64,000 nt of DNA from Bradyrhizobium sp. Y36 (GCF_002531575.1 NZ_NWTI01000008.1:205370-269369); one strand, 5' to 3'. Counted from the first letter of the stretch, positions 54,186-63,801 are shown. The notes: generated by a model not told the origin, from the letters alone. Numbers and translations are program-made.

Positions 54186-57100
54186 ATGTCCCATTTCTTC
54201 ATCAAGCGGCCGATCTTCGCCTGGGTCATCGCCATCCTGATCATGCTGGGCGGCGCGCTCGCGATCATGCGGCTGCCGATCGCGCAATATCCGCAGATCG
54301 CGCCGACCGTGGTCACGATCACCGCGACCTATCCCGGCGCCAACGCCGAGACGGCCGAAAACTCGGTGACCAAGGTCATCGAGCAGAACATGACCGGGCT
54401 CGACTACCTCCAGTACATGTCGTCGTCCAGCACCTCGACCGGCCAGGTGCAGATCTCGCTGACCTTCACCAACGAGGCCGATGCCGACATCGCCCAGGTG
54501 CAGGTGCAGAACAAGCTCCAGCTCGCGACCCCCTTGCTGCCGCAGGTCGTGCAGCAGCAGGGCATCAAGGTCGTGAAGTCCTCGGCGAGCTTCCTCATGG
54601 TGCTCGGCTTCGTCTCCGAGGATGGACGGCTTGCCGCCAGCGACATCGCCGACTACGTGGCCTCGTCGGTCAACGATCCCATCAGCCGCGTTGCCGGCGT
54701 CGGGCAGGTGACGTTGTTCGGTGCCGAATACGCCATGCGCATCTGGCTCGATCCCGACAAGCTGGCGAAGTACAATCTGATGCCCGGCGACGTGACCGCC
54801 GCGATCCAGACCCAGAATACGCAGGTGACGGCCGGCCAGCTCGGGGGCCTGCCGGCGGTCGGCGGCCAGCAGCTCAATGCGACCATCACCTCGCAGAGCC
54901 GCCTGCAGACGGTCGAGCAGTTCAGGGACATCATCCTGCGCACCGCGACGTCCGGCCAGACCGTTCGCATCGGCGACGTCGCGCGCGTCGAGCTCGGCTC
55001 GAAGTCCTATGATTCCGCTGCGCGCTACAACGGCAAGCCGGCCGCGGGCATGGGCATCAGCCTTGCGACCGGCGCCAACGCGGTTGCGACCTCGGAAGCG
55101 GTGAAGGCCCGCGTGGCCCAGCTCAGCGCCACCATGCCGGAGGGGCTTCGGGTCGTGTACCCCTACGACACCACGCCCTTCGTCAAACTGTCGATCGAAA
55201 AGGTGATCCACACGCTGTTCGAGGCGATCGCGCTCGTCTTCGTCGTGATGTTCGTATTCCTGCAGAGCTGGCGCGCCACGATCATTCCGACCATCGCGGT
55301 GCCGGTGGTGCTGCTCGGGACCTTCGGCGTGCTCTCGCTCGCCGGCTATTCCATCAACACGCTGACGATGTTCGCGATGGTGCTGGCGATCGGCCTTCTG
55401 GTCGATGATGCCATCGTCGTGGTCGAGAACGTCGAGCGGGTGATGGCCGAGGAGCAGCTCTCCCCGCGCGAGGCGACCGAAAAGTCGATGCGCGAGATCA
55501 CCGGCGCGCTGGTCGGGATCGGCGTCGTGCTCTCGGCGGTGTTCATCCCGATGGCGTTCTTCAACGGCTCGGTCGGCATCATCTATCGTCAATTCGCGCT
55601 CACCATCGTCACGGCGATGCTGCTGTCGGTGCTGGTGGCGCTGGTGCTGACGCCGGCGCTGTGCGTCACGATCCTCAAGCCAGCGGAGCATCATGGCAGC
55701 CAGCGCGGCTTCTTCGGCCTGTTCAACCGCGGCTTCGACCGCATGGCCGACGGCTATCAGCGCAGCGCGAATGGAGTGGTCCGGCGCAGCGCCGGGATGT
55801 TGCTGGCCTTCGCCGCGATCGTCGCCGGCATGGTCTTGCTGTTCCAGCGGCTGCCGAGCTCGTTCCTGCCCGAGGAGGACCAGGGCACGATCATGACGCT
55901 GATCCAGCTTCCGGTCGGCGCGACCTCGACGCGCACGCTCGACGTCATCAAGCAGGTCGAGCATCAGTATCTCGACAACGAGAAGGACGCCGTCGACGGC
56001 GTGTTCGCGGTCAGCGGCTTCAGCTTCGCGGGGCAGGGGCAGAATGTCGGCCTTGCCTTCGTCAGCCTGAAGCCGTTCGACGAGCGCAGGAGCCCGGCGG
56101 CGTCGGCGCAGGCGGTGGCCGGCCGCGCCATGGGTGCGTTCATGAAGATCCGCGACGCCATGGTGTTCGCCGTGCTGCCGCCGTCGATCCCGGGCTTCGG
56201 CAATGCCGGCGGTTTCGACCTCTATCTCCAGGACACCGGCGGCAACGGCCACGAGGCGCTGATCCAGGCCCGCAACCAGCTGCTCGGCCAGCTGGCGGCG
56301 GACCCACGCGTCGCGCAGGCGCGGCCGAACGGCCAGGACGACACGCCGCAATTCAACCTCGACGTCGATCAGGCCAAGGCCACCGCGCTCGGCGTCAATC
56401 TCAGCGATCTCAACGCCACGCTGTCGGCGGCGTGGGGCGGTGCCTATGTCAACGACTTCATCGATCGTGGTCGCGTCAAGCAGGTCTATGTGCAGAGCGA
56501 TGCGCCGTTCCGGATGGACATCAGCGACATCGGCCGCTGGTACGTCCGCAATGCTTCGGGCTCGATGGTGCCGTTCTCGGCGCTCGCCACCGATCGCTGG
56601 AGCTTTGGCTCGCCGCGCCTCGAGCGCTACAACGGCGTCGCCGCGGTGGAGCTGCAGGGCCAGGCGGCGCCGGGCATCAGTTCGGGCGTTGCCATGCAGG
56701 CTGTGGAGGAGCAGATGGCCAAGCTCCCCACGGGCTACGGCCACGAATGGACCGGTCTGTCGTTCCAGGAGCGGCTGACCGGCAGCCAGACCCTCTACCT
56801 CTATTCGATTTCGCTGCTGATCGTCTTCCTGAGCCTTGCCGCGCTGTACGAGAGTTGGTCCGTCCCGCTTGCGGTGATGCTGACGGTGCCGATCGGCGTG
56901 CTCGGCGCGCTGCTGGCGGCAACACTGTTCAGTCAGGCCAACGACGTCTATTTCCAGGTCGGCCTGCTCACGACCATCGGTCTTGCCTCGAAGAACGCGA
57001 TCCTGATCGTCGAATTCGCGCTGGACCAGATTGCGTCCGGCCGCAGCCTCGTGGACGCGACGCTGCACGCGGCGCGTCAGCGCCTGCGTCCGATCCTGAT

Positions 57101-57332
57101 GACCTCGCTCGCCTTCATCCTCGGCGTGCTGCCGCTCGCGGTTGCGACGGGGGCGGGCTCGGCCAGCCAGAACGCCGTCGGCATCGGCGTTGCCGGCGGC
57201 ATGATCGCGGCAACAGCGCTCGGCATCTTCTTCGTGCCCGCGCTGTTCGTGCTGGTGAAGCGGATATTCCCGGGCGGCCGGGCGGATGCTGTGCTGCCGG
57301 GATCGGCGCCGGCCGCCGAGCCGGCAGAATAG
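54186..57332 (+). CDS. RND multidrug efflux pump, HAE-1 family (AcrB/MexB-like)
   Basis: 1048 residues, the usual AcrB length. MSHFFIKRPIFAWVIAILIM begins TM1. Two large periplasmic loops each follow the first helix of each half. Motif GLLVDDAIVVVENVERVM (TM4) holds the proton-relay aspartates, and ASKNAILIVEFA (TM10) is the second half motif. It exports drugs, detergents or plant compounds in a proton-driven trimer. Start almost at the adaptor stop implies translational coupling. Regulation by the TetR protein upstream is likely. Confidence 0.97.
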   Translation: MSHFFIKRPIFAWVIAILIMLGGALAIMRLPIAQYPQIAPTVVTITATYPGANAETAENSVTKVIEQNMTGLDYLQYMSSSSTSTGQVQISLTFTNEADADIAQVQVQNKLQLATPLLPQVVQQQGIKVVKSSASFLMVLGFVSEDGRLAASDIADYVASSVNDPISRVAGVGQVTLFGAEYAMRIWLDPDKLAKYNLMPGDVTAAIQTQNTQVTAGQLGGLPAVGGQQLNATITSQSRLQTVEQFRDIILRTATSGQTVRIGDVARVELGSKSYDSAARYNGKPAAGMGISLATGANAVATSEAVKARVAQLSATMPEGLRVVYPYDTTPFVKLSIEKVIHTLFEAIALVFVVMFVFLQSWRATIIPTIAVPVVLLGTFGVLSLAGYSINTLTMFAMVLAIGLLVDDAIVVVENVERVMAEEQLSPREATEKSMREITGALVGIGVVLSAVFIPMAFFNGSVGIIYRQFALTIVTAMLLSVLVALVLTPALCVTILKPAEHHGSQRGFFGLFNRGFDRMADGYQRSANGVVRRSAGMLLAFAAIVAGMVLLFQRLPSSFLPEEDQGTIMTLIQLPVGATSTRTLDVIKQVEHQYLDNEKDAVDGVFAVSGFSFAGQGQNVGLAFVSLKPFDERRSPAASAQAVAGRAMGAFMKIRDAMVFAVLPPSIPGFGNAGGFDLYLQDTGGNGHEALIQARNQLLGQLAADPRVAQARPNGQDDTPQFNLDVDQAKATALGVNLSDLNATLSAAWGGAYVNDFIDRGRVKQVYVQSDAPFRMDISDIGRWYVRNASGSMVPFSALATDRWSFGSPRLERYNGVAAVELQGQAAPGISSGVAMQAVEEQMAKLPTGYGHEWTGLSFQERLTGSQTLYLYSISLLIVFLSLAALYESWSVPLAVMLTVPIGVLGALLAATLFSQANDVYFQVGLLTTIGLASKNAILIVEFALDQIASGRSLVDATLHAARQRLRPILMTSLAFILGVLPLAVATGAGSASQNAVGIGVAGGMIAATALGIFFVPALFVLVKRIFPGGRADAVLPGSAPAAEPAE

Positions 57333-57394
57333 GCCGTTTGACATCCTTGATGCGAGCGCCTTTCATATCGAAAAGATCGATGTGAGGGGCGCCC

Positions 57395-58288
57395 GTGGAC
57401 ACCGAGCTCGCGCGGACATTTTTGACGGTGGTCGCGACCGGCAATTTCATCACGGCCGCCGAGCGGCTTCACGTCAGCCAGTCCACCGTGAGCACCCGGA
57501 TCCGCTCTCTTGAAGAGCTGCTCGGCTGCACGCTGTTCGTGCGCAACAAGGCCGGTGCCGCCCTGACGGCGGCGGGGCGCCAGTTTCAGCGTCACGCCTC
57601 CACGCTGGTGCGCACCGTCGAACAGGCCCGGCACGACGTCGGTATTCCCAAAGGCTTCAGCGGCGCGCTGGTGGTCGGCGGACGCATCGGCCTGTGGGAG
57701 GAGTTTTTGCTGCTATGGGTCCCGCGCATGCAGGAGGCCAATCCGCAGATCTCGATCCGCGCCGAGAGCGCGCTCGAGCCGGAGCTGATGCAAGGGCTGG
57801 TCGAGGGACGCCTCGACATCGGCGTGATGTACACGCCGCAAAGCCGTCCGGGTCTCAAGGTCGAGCTGCTGTTCGAGGAGCAGCTCGTGCTGGTCTCGAC
57901 CAACCCGAAGAGCGGGCCGGAGCCGCAGGACGGCTACGTCTATGTCGACTGGGGCCCGGAATTCTACGCCCGCCACGGCGCGATGTTCCCGAATTTCGCC
58001 GGCCCCGCGCTGACGGCGAATATCGGCTGGCTCGGGCTGCAGCATGTTCTGGCGAACGGCGGCGCCGGCTATTTCGCGCAGCGGATCGTCGAGCCGCTGC
58101 TGAGGGCTCGGCGGCTGCACCTCGTCGGCGGCGCGCCGAGATTCTCGATGCCGGCCTATGTCGTTTACTCGGTCGACCCGCCCGACGAGCATATGCAGAG
58201 CGCGATCGCGATCATGCGCGACCTTGCCGCCGAGCAAACCCGTCGCGCGACGGAGGCGCCGCCGCGCGGCCTGCGCAAGCGCCGCTGA
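57395..58288 (+). CDS. LysR family transcriptional regulator
   Basis: 297 residues from the GTG at 57395 (GAGGGG upstream). The winged HTH at 1-60 has FLTVVATGNFITAAERLHVSQSTVSTRIRSLEELLGCTLFVR. The substrate-binding domain (about 90-290) has two alpha/beta lobes, with a Phe/Gly-rich end. No divergent target is next to it; the RND pump is upstream on the same strand and a tiny gene downstream. The effector is unknown. Confidence 0.9.
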   Translation: MDTELARTFLTVVATGNFITAAERLHVSQSTVSTRIRSLEELLGCTLFVRNKAGAALTAAGRQFQRHASTLVRTVEQARHDVGIPKGFSGALVVGGRIGLWEEFLLLWVPRMQEANPQISIRAESALEPELMQGLVEGRLDIGVMYTPQSRPGLKVELLFEEQLVLVSTNPKSGPEPQDGYVYVDWGPEFYARHGAMFPNFAGPALTANIGWLGLQHVLANGGAGYFAQRIVEPLLRARRLHLVGGAPRFSMPAYVVYSVDPPDEHMQSAIAIMRDLAAEQTRRATEAPPRGLRKRR

Positions 58289-58296
58289 CGGTCGGT

Positions 58297-58455
58297 TTAG
58301 GCCCCGCAGGGATTGTTGCTCGCCGCGGCTGCGGCCGCAATGTCGCTGGCGCGGTGCAGGGGCGAGAGTGCCGCCATCGTCAGCGAGAGCCGATAGGCGA
58401 TCCAGCGGAGCAGCAGTTGGGAGAATGACGCCGCGTGCTGTGATGTCGTGGTCAT
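58297..58455 (-). CDS. Small protein, 52 aa, unknown
   Basis: Starts at an ATG (58455) with AGGAG (58462-58466) upstream. The middle LLLRWIAYRLSLTMAAL is amphipathic or weakly membrane-associating, and the end is Ala-rich with NNPCGA. It converges with the LysR gene, 8 bp apart. No family recognised. The RBS, spacing and codon usage support a real gene, moderately. Confidence 0.55.
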   Translation of the reverse strand: MTTTSQHAASFSQLLLRWIAYRLSLTMAALSPLHRASDIAAAAAASNNPCGA

Positions 58456-58674
58456 GGTCGCTCCTGGTGTGCGCGTGAGGCGTCTGCCGGGCAGGACCGT
58501 TTGCGGTCGGCCGTCGATGCCACGCTGCTCAGGCTACGCAGGAGAATGATTTTGACAAACGAATAATATCAACGGTTGCAATCGGCTTCTTCGATATTAG
58601 GAAGAGCAGGAATGATGGGCATATGCGGGTTGACGGTCCGGGCAACGCGCGCCGCCCGGACCTGATCGCGAAGA

Positions 58675-59658
58675 CTACAACGTCATCTGCATCGGCTGGG
58701 GATAGTAGTGGAAGCCGTCGCCGGCCTTGGCGACATGACCGTAGCCCGGCCAGGCGAAGTGATACGACATCACGGGAATCTTGTTCGCCGCGAGCATCGT
58801 GAGCAGCTTCACCCGCGACTCCGCCGCCTGCTTGGGGTCGGTGTCGTAGGAGAACTCCATGCGCGGCCGCTCCAGCAGCAGCACGGAGTGGTGCGAGAGG
58901 TCGCCGAGGAAGGCGAAGGACTTGCCGGCCGACGACACCATGAAGATGGTGTGACCGACGGTGTGGCCGGGCGCCGAGATCGCCTGCACGCCAGGCAGGA
59001 ATTCCTCGCCGTCCTTGAAGAACTTGATCCGCTCGCGGACCGGCAGCAGGTTCTTGCGGGCGTGAACGACGAAGTCCTTGGCGGGGCTGCCGAGCTTGCC
59101 TTCGTCGGTCCAGAAATCGAAATCGGTCTGGGAGATGTAGATCTGCGCATTCGGGAACAGCGGCTTGTCGTTGGCGTCCACAATGCCGCCGATGTGGTCG
59201 ATATGGGCATGCGAGCAGACCACGGCGTCGATGTCCTCCGGCTTGATGCCGGCCTCCATCATGCTCTTCTGCTGCCGTCCGGTGGTGGCGCCGAACATCT
59301 TGGAAGAGCCCATGCCGGTATCGAACAGGATCAGCTTGTCGCCGGTGTTCACGATCGGCGAGTTCTGTTCAAGCACGACGTTGTCCGGCGACAGGAAATT
59401 GTCCGCCAGCATCTTCTTGACCTCTTCCTTGGGAACGCCGGTGAAGGTCCCGGAGGGATCGCCGAGCGGCAGCGGCCCGTCGGACACGACGGTCACCTCG
59501 GCATCGCCGAGAACGAAACGGTGCCAGTACGGCGTCTGGGTGCCGAGCTTGGGTGCCCGTGCCAATGCGCTGCTGCCGAGCATCGCGCTGGCGCCAAGGC
59601 CAGCTCCGAGGCTGGCGCCGAGTGCGAGTAGGGATCGACGGGAGACATCGATTGTCAT
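58675..59658 (-). CDS. Tat-exported MBL-fold metallo-hydrolase (lactonase-like)
   Basis: 327 residues from the ATG at 59658 (GGAGGAAACGC upstream). The Tat motif is SRRSLLALG at 6-14. The metallo-beta-lactamase metal ligands are H150, H152, D154, H155 (SHAHIDHIGG), H232 (GHTVGH) and D253 (GDLSHHS), an arrangement seen in AHL lactonases and quinolone-type lactonases. Export to the periplasm before metal loading or folding would explain the Tat signal. The substrate is unproven. Confidence 0.9.
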   Translation of the reverse strand: MTIDVSRRSLLALGASLGAGLGASAMLGSSALARAPKLGTQTPYWHRFVLGDAEVTVVSDGPLPLGDPSGTFTGVPKEEVKKMLADNFLSPDNVVLEQNSPIVNTGDKLILFDTGMGSSKMFGATTGRQQKSMMEAGIKPEDIDAVVCSHAHIDHIGGIVDANDKPLFPNAQIYISQTDFDFWTDEGKLGSPAKDFVVHARKNLLPVRERIKFFKDGEEFLPGVQAISAPGHTVGHTIFMVSSAGKSFAFLGDLSHHSVLLLERPRMEFSYDTDPKQAAESRVKLLTMLAANKIPVMSYHFAWPGYGHVAKAGDGFHYYPQPMQMTL

Positions 59659-59873
59659 GCGTTTCCTCCGCTTTTGTCTTTTAGCTTGCGCGATTGTTCG
59701 CGCGTTGGGGCCGGCTTGAACGGCCATGCGGCCGCAGGTCGGCGGAGAAGTATGCTGCGCCGGCCGCGACAAGCTAGCAAGTGGAATTAGTGCGCAGGGT
59801 CACACGGAGCGAGAATCAATTGCAGAGCGGGAAGGCCACGTGTGGATGCGCTCTGCGCCGGCCAGGACGATGC

Positions 59874-59894
59874 GAATTGCGTCTTACGCAATTC
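59874..59894. other. Hairpin over the gntR stop codon
   Basis: GAATTGCGT-CTT-ACGCAATTC, perfect 9-bp arms, spans the TAA stop of gntR. No T-run follows. It may protect or terminate the mRNA. Confidence 0.35.
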
Positions 59895-60549
59895 TCAGCG
59901 TGAGGTCGTTGGTTTCCGTCTCGGCAAAGCCCGCCTGCAACACCTCTTCGCGCTTGTGGCGCAGATGCGCGCGCAGAATGTGGGAGAGTCCGGCGCCGTC
60001 GCGCCTCTGCAGCGCGTTCAGTATGGCTTCGTGCTCCCTCACGGCGAGCGCCCAGCGCTGCGGTGTCATCGGCGTGACATAACGCGCCCGGCGGATGCGC
60101 GCCGTTACGGATGTGTAAAGCCCCGCGAGCACGGGATTTCCGGCCGCGGTGACGATGGCTTCGTGGATGGCGCGGTTGCCGCGATAATACTGGATCAGAT
60201 CGCCCTCGCGATAATGCTGGACCATGTCCGCATGCGCCGCGGCGATCGCGTCGATCTCCGTGTCGGTGATGCGCTCACAGGCGAGCTCGCCGGCGAGGGC
60301 CTCGAGACCCTGGCAGACCTCGAACAGGTCGCGCATGTCCTTGTCGGTCAGTTTCGCCGCGCGCGAGCCGCGATGCGGCAGCAATTGCACGAGTCCCTCG
60401 GCGGCCAGCACCTTGAGCGCCTCGCGCAACGGCGTGCGCGAGATCTCGAGCCGCTCGCACAGCTCGCGCTCGGGAATCCGCGCGCCCGGCGGGATCTCGC
60501 CGTCGAGCAGGATGGTGCGGATACGCCCGACGACCTCCTCATGCAGCAT
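59884..60549 (-). CDS. GntR family regulator, FCD (FadR) subfamily
   Basis: 221 residues from the ATG at 60549, preferred because GGAG lies just upstream and the operator arm 60566-60578 is then outside the gene. The winged HTH (about 1-70) has IPERELCERLEISRTPLREALKVLAAEGLVQLLPHRGSRA. The FCD domain (about 80-215) has the helical metal-binding bundle with HEAIV and HEAILNAL. FCD regulators repress catabolic genes until an acid or acyl ligand binds. It is divergent from a CoA-dependent catabolic unit. Confidence 0.93.
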   Translation of the reverse strand: MLHEEVVGRIRTILLDGEIPPGARIPERELCERLEISRTPLREALKVLAAEGLVQLLPHRGSRAAKLTDKDMRDLFEVCQGLEALAGELACERITDTEIDAIAAAHADMVQHYREGDLIQYYRGNRAIHEAIVTAAGNPVLAGLYTSVTARIRRARYVTPMTPQRWALAVREHEAILNALQRRDGAGLSHILRAHLRHKREEVLQAGFAETETNDLTLRIA

Positions 60550-60565
60550 GGGACCGGCACTCCAA

Positions 60566-60639
60566 TTTGAATGCAAAACCTGGACAATGGTCTGAAATCT
60601 GGAAGTTTCAGCTTGCTAATCGCAGATTTTGCATTCAAA
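60566..60639. promoter_or_regulatory. Paired GntR-type operators in the divergent promoter
   Basis: TTTGAATGCAAAA (60566-60578) and its exact complement TTTTGCATTCAAA (60627-60639) form a 13-bp perfect inverted repeat 48 bp apart. Each arm is itself TTTG-N4-CAAA. A third TTTG-N4-CAA(T) lies at 60701-60712, inside the enoyl-CoA hydratase gene. This layout suggests cooperative or looping repression of the divergent genes. Confidence 0.7.
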
Positions 60640-60667
60640 AATGTAAAAAACAAGAGGACATGAGGAA

Positions 60668-61462
60668 ATGGACCTGGCGGCGGAGGCGGATGGCCTCGTT
60701 TTTGAATGCAATGACGGTATCGGGCGGGTCACCTTCAACCGCCCGCAGGCGCGGAACGCCTTCACCTTCGCCATGTACGAGCGGCTCGCTGCGATCTGCG
60801 AGGAAGCCAATCGCGACCACGCGATCAAGGTGCTGGTGCTGCGCGGGGCCGGCGACAAGGCCTTTGCCGCGGGCACAGATATCAATCAGTTCCGCGAATT
60901 TGCGACGCCCCAGGACGCGATCGACTACGAGAGCCGCATCGATCGGGTCCTGACCACGCTCGAACAGTGCCGGGTGCCGACGATCGCCGCGATCAACGGT
61001 TTCTGCACCGGCGGCGGGGCGGGAATCGCCGCAGCCTGCGACCTGCGCATTGGCACGAAAAGCGCGAAGATGGGTTTTCCCATCGCGCGGACGCTCGGCA
61101 ATTGCCTGTCGATGTCCAATGTCAGCCGTCTCATCGCGCTGATTGGTGCCGCGCGCGTCAAGGACCTCATTTTTACAGCGCGTCTCGTTGACGCCGCGGA
61201 GGCCGCAAGTGTCGGGCTGCTCGGCGAGGTGGTCGAGGATCTCGCCGCGCTGGACAAGCGGGCTGACGAGGTCGCCCGGCTCGTCGCCAGTCACGCACCG
61301 CTGACGCTGAATGCGACCAAGCAGGCGGTCGCCCGCCTGCAACAGCGGCTGGCGCAGGACGAGGGCGAGGACCTCATCCTGATGTGCTACACGAGCCAGG
61401 ATTTTCGCGAAGGGCTCGATGCTTTCCTCAACAAGCGCGCGCCGCAATGGCGCGGCGAATAG
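60668..61462 (+). CDS. Enoyl-CoA hydratase/isomerase family protein
   Basis: 264 residues. Crotonase fold with GIGRVTFNRPQARNAF, the oxyanion loop segment AAGTDINQF and the GFCTGGGAGIAAACDLRIG loop. The catalytic acid residues of true hydratases are not both obvious here. It heads a unit with a CoA-transferase and a Bug protein, so a role in a CoA-dependent degradation pathway is expected. AGAGGACATGAGGAA precedes the ATG. Expression is probably under the GntR regulator. Confidence 0.92.
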   Translation: MDLAAEADGLVFECNDGIGRVTFNRPQARNAFTFAMYERLAAICEEANRDHAIKVLVLRGAGDKAFAAGTDINQFREFATPQDAIDYESRIDRVLTTLEQCRVPTIAAINGFCTGGGAGIAAACDLRIGTKSAKMGFPIARTLGNCLSMSNVSRLIALIGAARVKDLIFTARLVDAAEAASVGLLGEVVEDLAALDKRADEVARLVASHAPLTLNATKQAVARLQQRLAQDEGEDLILMCYTSQDFREGLDAFLNKRAPQWRGE

Positions 61463-61472
61463 GACGCCCCTG

Positions 61473-62726
61473 ATGCCAAGCTCGCAAAGTCGCTCTCGCC
61501 GCTCGGGACCGCTCGCCGGCCTCAAGGTCGTCGATCTCACCCACGTCATGGCCGGACCGACCTGCACCCTGATGCTCGCCGACATGGGCGCCGACGTCAT
61601 CAAGATCGAGAAATCGCCGAACGGCGACGACACCCGTCATTCGGTGCCGCCGAAGATCGGCGATGAGGCGGCGTCGTTCCTGATGATGAACCGCAACAAG
61701 CGCGGCATCGTGCTGGACCTCAAGACCGAGGGGGGCAAGCAGGTGCTGCGGCGCCTGATCGCGGACGCGGACGTGCTGGTCGAGAACTTTGCGCCGGGCG
61801 CGATGGAGCGCCTGGGCTTCGGTTATGAAGAGCTTCACAAGCAGTATCCATCGCTGATCTACTGCTCGCTCTCCGGCTTCGGCCGCACCGGCCCCTACAA
61901 GCACCGCCGCGGCTTCGACCTCGTCGCGCAGGCGATGAGCGGCATCATGAGCTTCACCGGCGAGCGGCCGGACGGCCCGCCCGTGAAATGCGGCCCGCCG
62001 CTGTCTGACATCACGGCCGGCCTGCTCGCCAGCATGGGCATTCTCGCGGCCTACACCCACCGCCTCAAGACCGGGGAAGGGCAGTGGGTCGAGACCTCGC
62101 TCTACGAGGCTGCCCTGGTGCAGACCTATTGGCAGTCGACCATCGCGCTCGCCGCGGGCACCGCGCCGCGCGCGATGGGCTCGGCCCATCCGCTCAACGC
62201 GCCGTACCAGGCCTTTGAGGCCTCGGACGGCTGGCTCGTGGTCGGCGGCGCCAACAAGAAGCACTGGCTGCTGATGCTGGAAGCGCTCGGGTCGAGCGAG
62301 CTCGCCGCCGATCCGCGCTTCGTCAATGGTTCCGACCGCATGGCGAACCTGAAGGAGCTCGAAGCCGTCCTGAGCGAGCGCTTCCGCACCAAGTCGCGGG
62401 CGCATTGGCTGGCGGCGCTGGACGAGAAGGGTGTGCCCTGCGGCCCCGTGCACGACATGCTGGAGGCCCTGAGCGATCCCCAAACGCTGGCGCGCGAGAT
62501 GGTCGTCGAGGTCGAGCATTCCACGCTCGGTCCGGTCAAGACGATCGGGCTTCCCGTCAAGTTTTCGGAGACCCCGGGCAAAGTGCGATCAGGCGCGCCG
62601 GTCTATGGTGAGCACACGCGCGAGGTTCTGGCCGAGCATGGGTTCGACCGAAACCAGATCGAGGCGCTCGAAAAGGAAGGCGCCATCGTGCTGGCATCAG
62701 GAGGACGCGAGGAGCGCGTCGCCTGA
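61473..62726 (+). CDS. CaiB/BaiF family CoA-transferase (type III)
   Basis: 417 residues from the ATG at 61473 (AGGA upstream), 10 bp after the hydratase gene. GLKVVDLTHVMAGPTCTLMLADMGADVIKIE is the family start. The catalytic aspartate lies in the GFDLVAQAMSG segment. Type III enzymes move CoA between acids, here likely to activate the substrate degraded with the adjacent hydratase. The co-substrate pair is unknown. Confidence 0.94.
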   Translation: MPSSQSRSRRSGPLAGLKVVDLTHVMAGPTCTLMLADMGADVIKIEKSPNGDDTRHSVPPKIGDEAASFLMMNRNKRGIVLDLKTEGGKQVLRRLIADADVLVENFAPGAMERLGFGYEELHKQYPSLIYCSLSGFGRTGPYKHRRGFDLVAQAMSGIMSFTGERPDGPPVKCGPPLSDITAGLLASMGILAAYTHRLKTGEGQWVETSLYEAALVQTYWQSTIALAAGTAPRAMGSAHPLNAPYQAFEASDGWLVVGGANKKHWLLMLEALGSSELAADPRFVNGSDRMANLKELEAVLSERFRTKSRAHWLAALDEKGVPCGPVHDMLEALSDPQTLAREMVVEVEHSTLGPVKTIGLPVKFSETPGKVRSGAPVYGEHTREVLAEHGFDRNQIEALEKEGAIVLASGGREERVA

Positions 62727-62783
62727 GCGGACGTCGATACGACAAGAACAACGACAAAATACAAAAATCAGCTGGAGGAAATC

Positions 62784-63776
62784 ATGGGTCGGACGTCGAT
62801 ATTCTTGCTCTCCGCAGCCGCAACCGTGCTCGCCGGCACCATGCCGGCGCTCGCCGCCTGGCAACCGCAAAAGCCGATCGAGTTCGTCGCGACCGCCGGG
62901 CCCGGCGGCGGCACCGACAATCTCGCGCGTGCGGTGCAGAACATCATCACCAAGCACAAGCTGACGGAACAGCCGATCGTCGTCGTCAACAAGGGTGGCG
63001 GCAGCGGCGCCGAAGGCTACGTCTACGGCAAGGCCTCCGCCGGTGATCCCTACAAGGTGATCTTCGGCACCTCGAACGCCTGGCAGCAACCGCTCGTCTC
63101 CAAGGTCGCCTTCAACTACACCGATCTCACGCCCATAGCTGCGATGGCGCAGGACGAATTCCTGCTCTGGGTCAAGCAGGACGCGCCCTACAAGAATGCG
63201 GGCGACTATCTGAAGGCGGCCGCATCGAGCGAATTCAAGATGGGCGGCGCGCAGTCCAAAGACACCGACGAGGTGCTGACGCGCATGATCGAGAAGGCCG
63301 GCAAGGTCAAGCTGACCTACATTCCCTTCAAGAGCGGCGCCGAGACCGCCGTGCAGCTCGCCGGCGGACATCTCGATTCCCACGTCAACAATCCCAGCGA
63401 AAGCCTCGGCCAATGGCGCGGCGGCACCCAGCGCCCGCTCTGCGTGTTCAGCCCCAAGCGGTTGCCGCAAGGCGCCAAGGTCACCGCAAGCGAAGGCTGG
63501 GGCGACGTTCCGACCTGCGTCGAGCAAGGACTCGACATCAAGCAATATGAGCAGCCGCGCACGGTGTGGCTGCCCGGCAAGGTCACCCCGGACCAGGCCG
63601 CGTTCTATGTCGACCTCATGAAGAAGGTGCAGGCAACGCCGGAGTGGAAGGACTACATCGAGAAGACGTCCCAGGTCGACACGTTCCTGACCGGCGCCGA
63701 GTTCGACAAGTTCATCAAGGAGGACCTCGAGCACGTCAAGCAGGTCGCGGGCGAGCAAGGCTGGCTGGTCAAGTGA
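62784..63776 (+). CDS. Bug/TctC family periplasmic solute-binding protein
   Basis: 330 residues. Signal peptide (about 1-24, ALA-A), then the Bug fold: PIEFVATAGPGGGTDNLARAV and VNKGGGSGAEGY. These receptors deliver carboxylates to TctAB-type transporters; no TctA or TctB gene lies in the window, so it may be an orphan. GGAGG precedes the ATG. The context suggests it captures the acid handled by the CoA-transferase and hydratase. Confidence 0.93.
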   Translation: MGRTSIFLLSAAATVLAGTMPALAAWQPQKPIEFVATAGPGGGTDNLARAVQNIITKHKLTEQPIVVVNKGGGSGAEGYVYGKASAGDPYKVIFGTSNAWQQPLVSKVAFNYTDLTPIAAMAQDEFLLWVKQDAPYKNAGDYLKAAASSEFKMGGAQSKDTDEVLTRMIEKAGKVKLTYIPFKSGAETAVQLAGGHLDSHVNNPSESLGQWRGGTQRPLCVFSPKRLPQGAKVTASEGWGDVPTCVEQGLDIKQYEQPRTVWLPGKVTPDQAAFYVDLMKKVQATPEWKDYIEKTSQVDTFLTGAEFDKFIKEDLEHVKQVAGEQGWLVK

Positions 63777-63801
63777 GGCGGGGCGCGCCTCAAACTCCGC
63801 C

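Noticed and set aside
53727..57344. A 1205-codon minus-strand frame across the RND pump genes
   Set aside because: It is the antisense shadow of a clear RND adaptor and pump in high-GC DNA. Its translation is Arg/Gly/His/Asp-rich without any domain.
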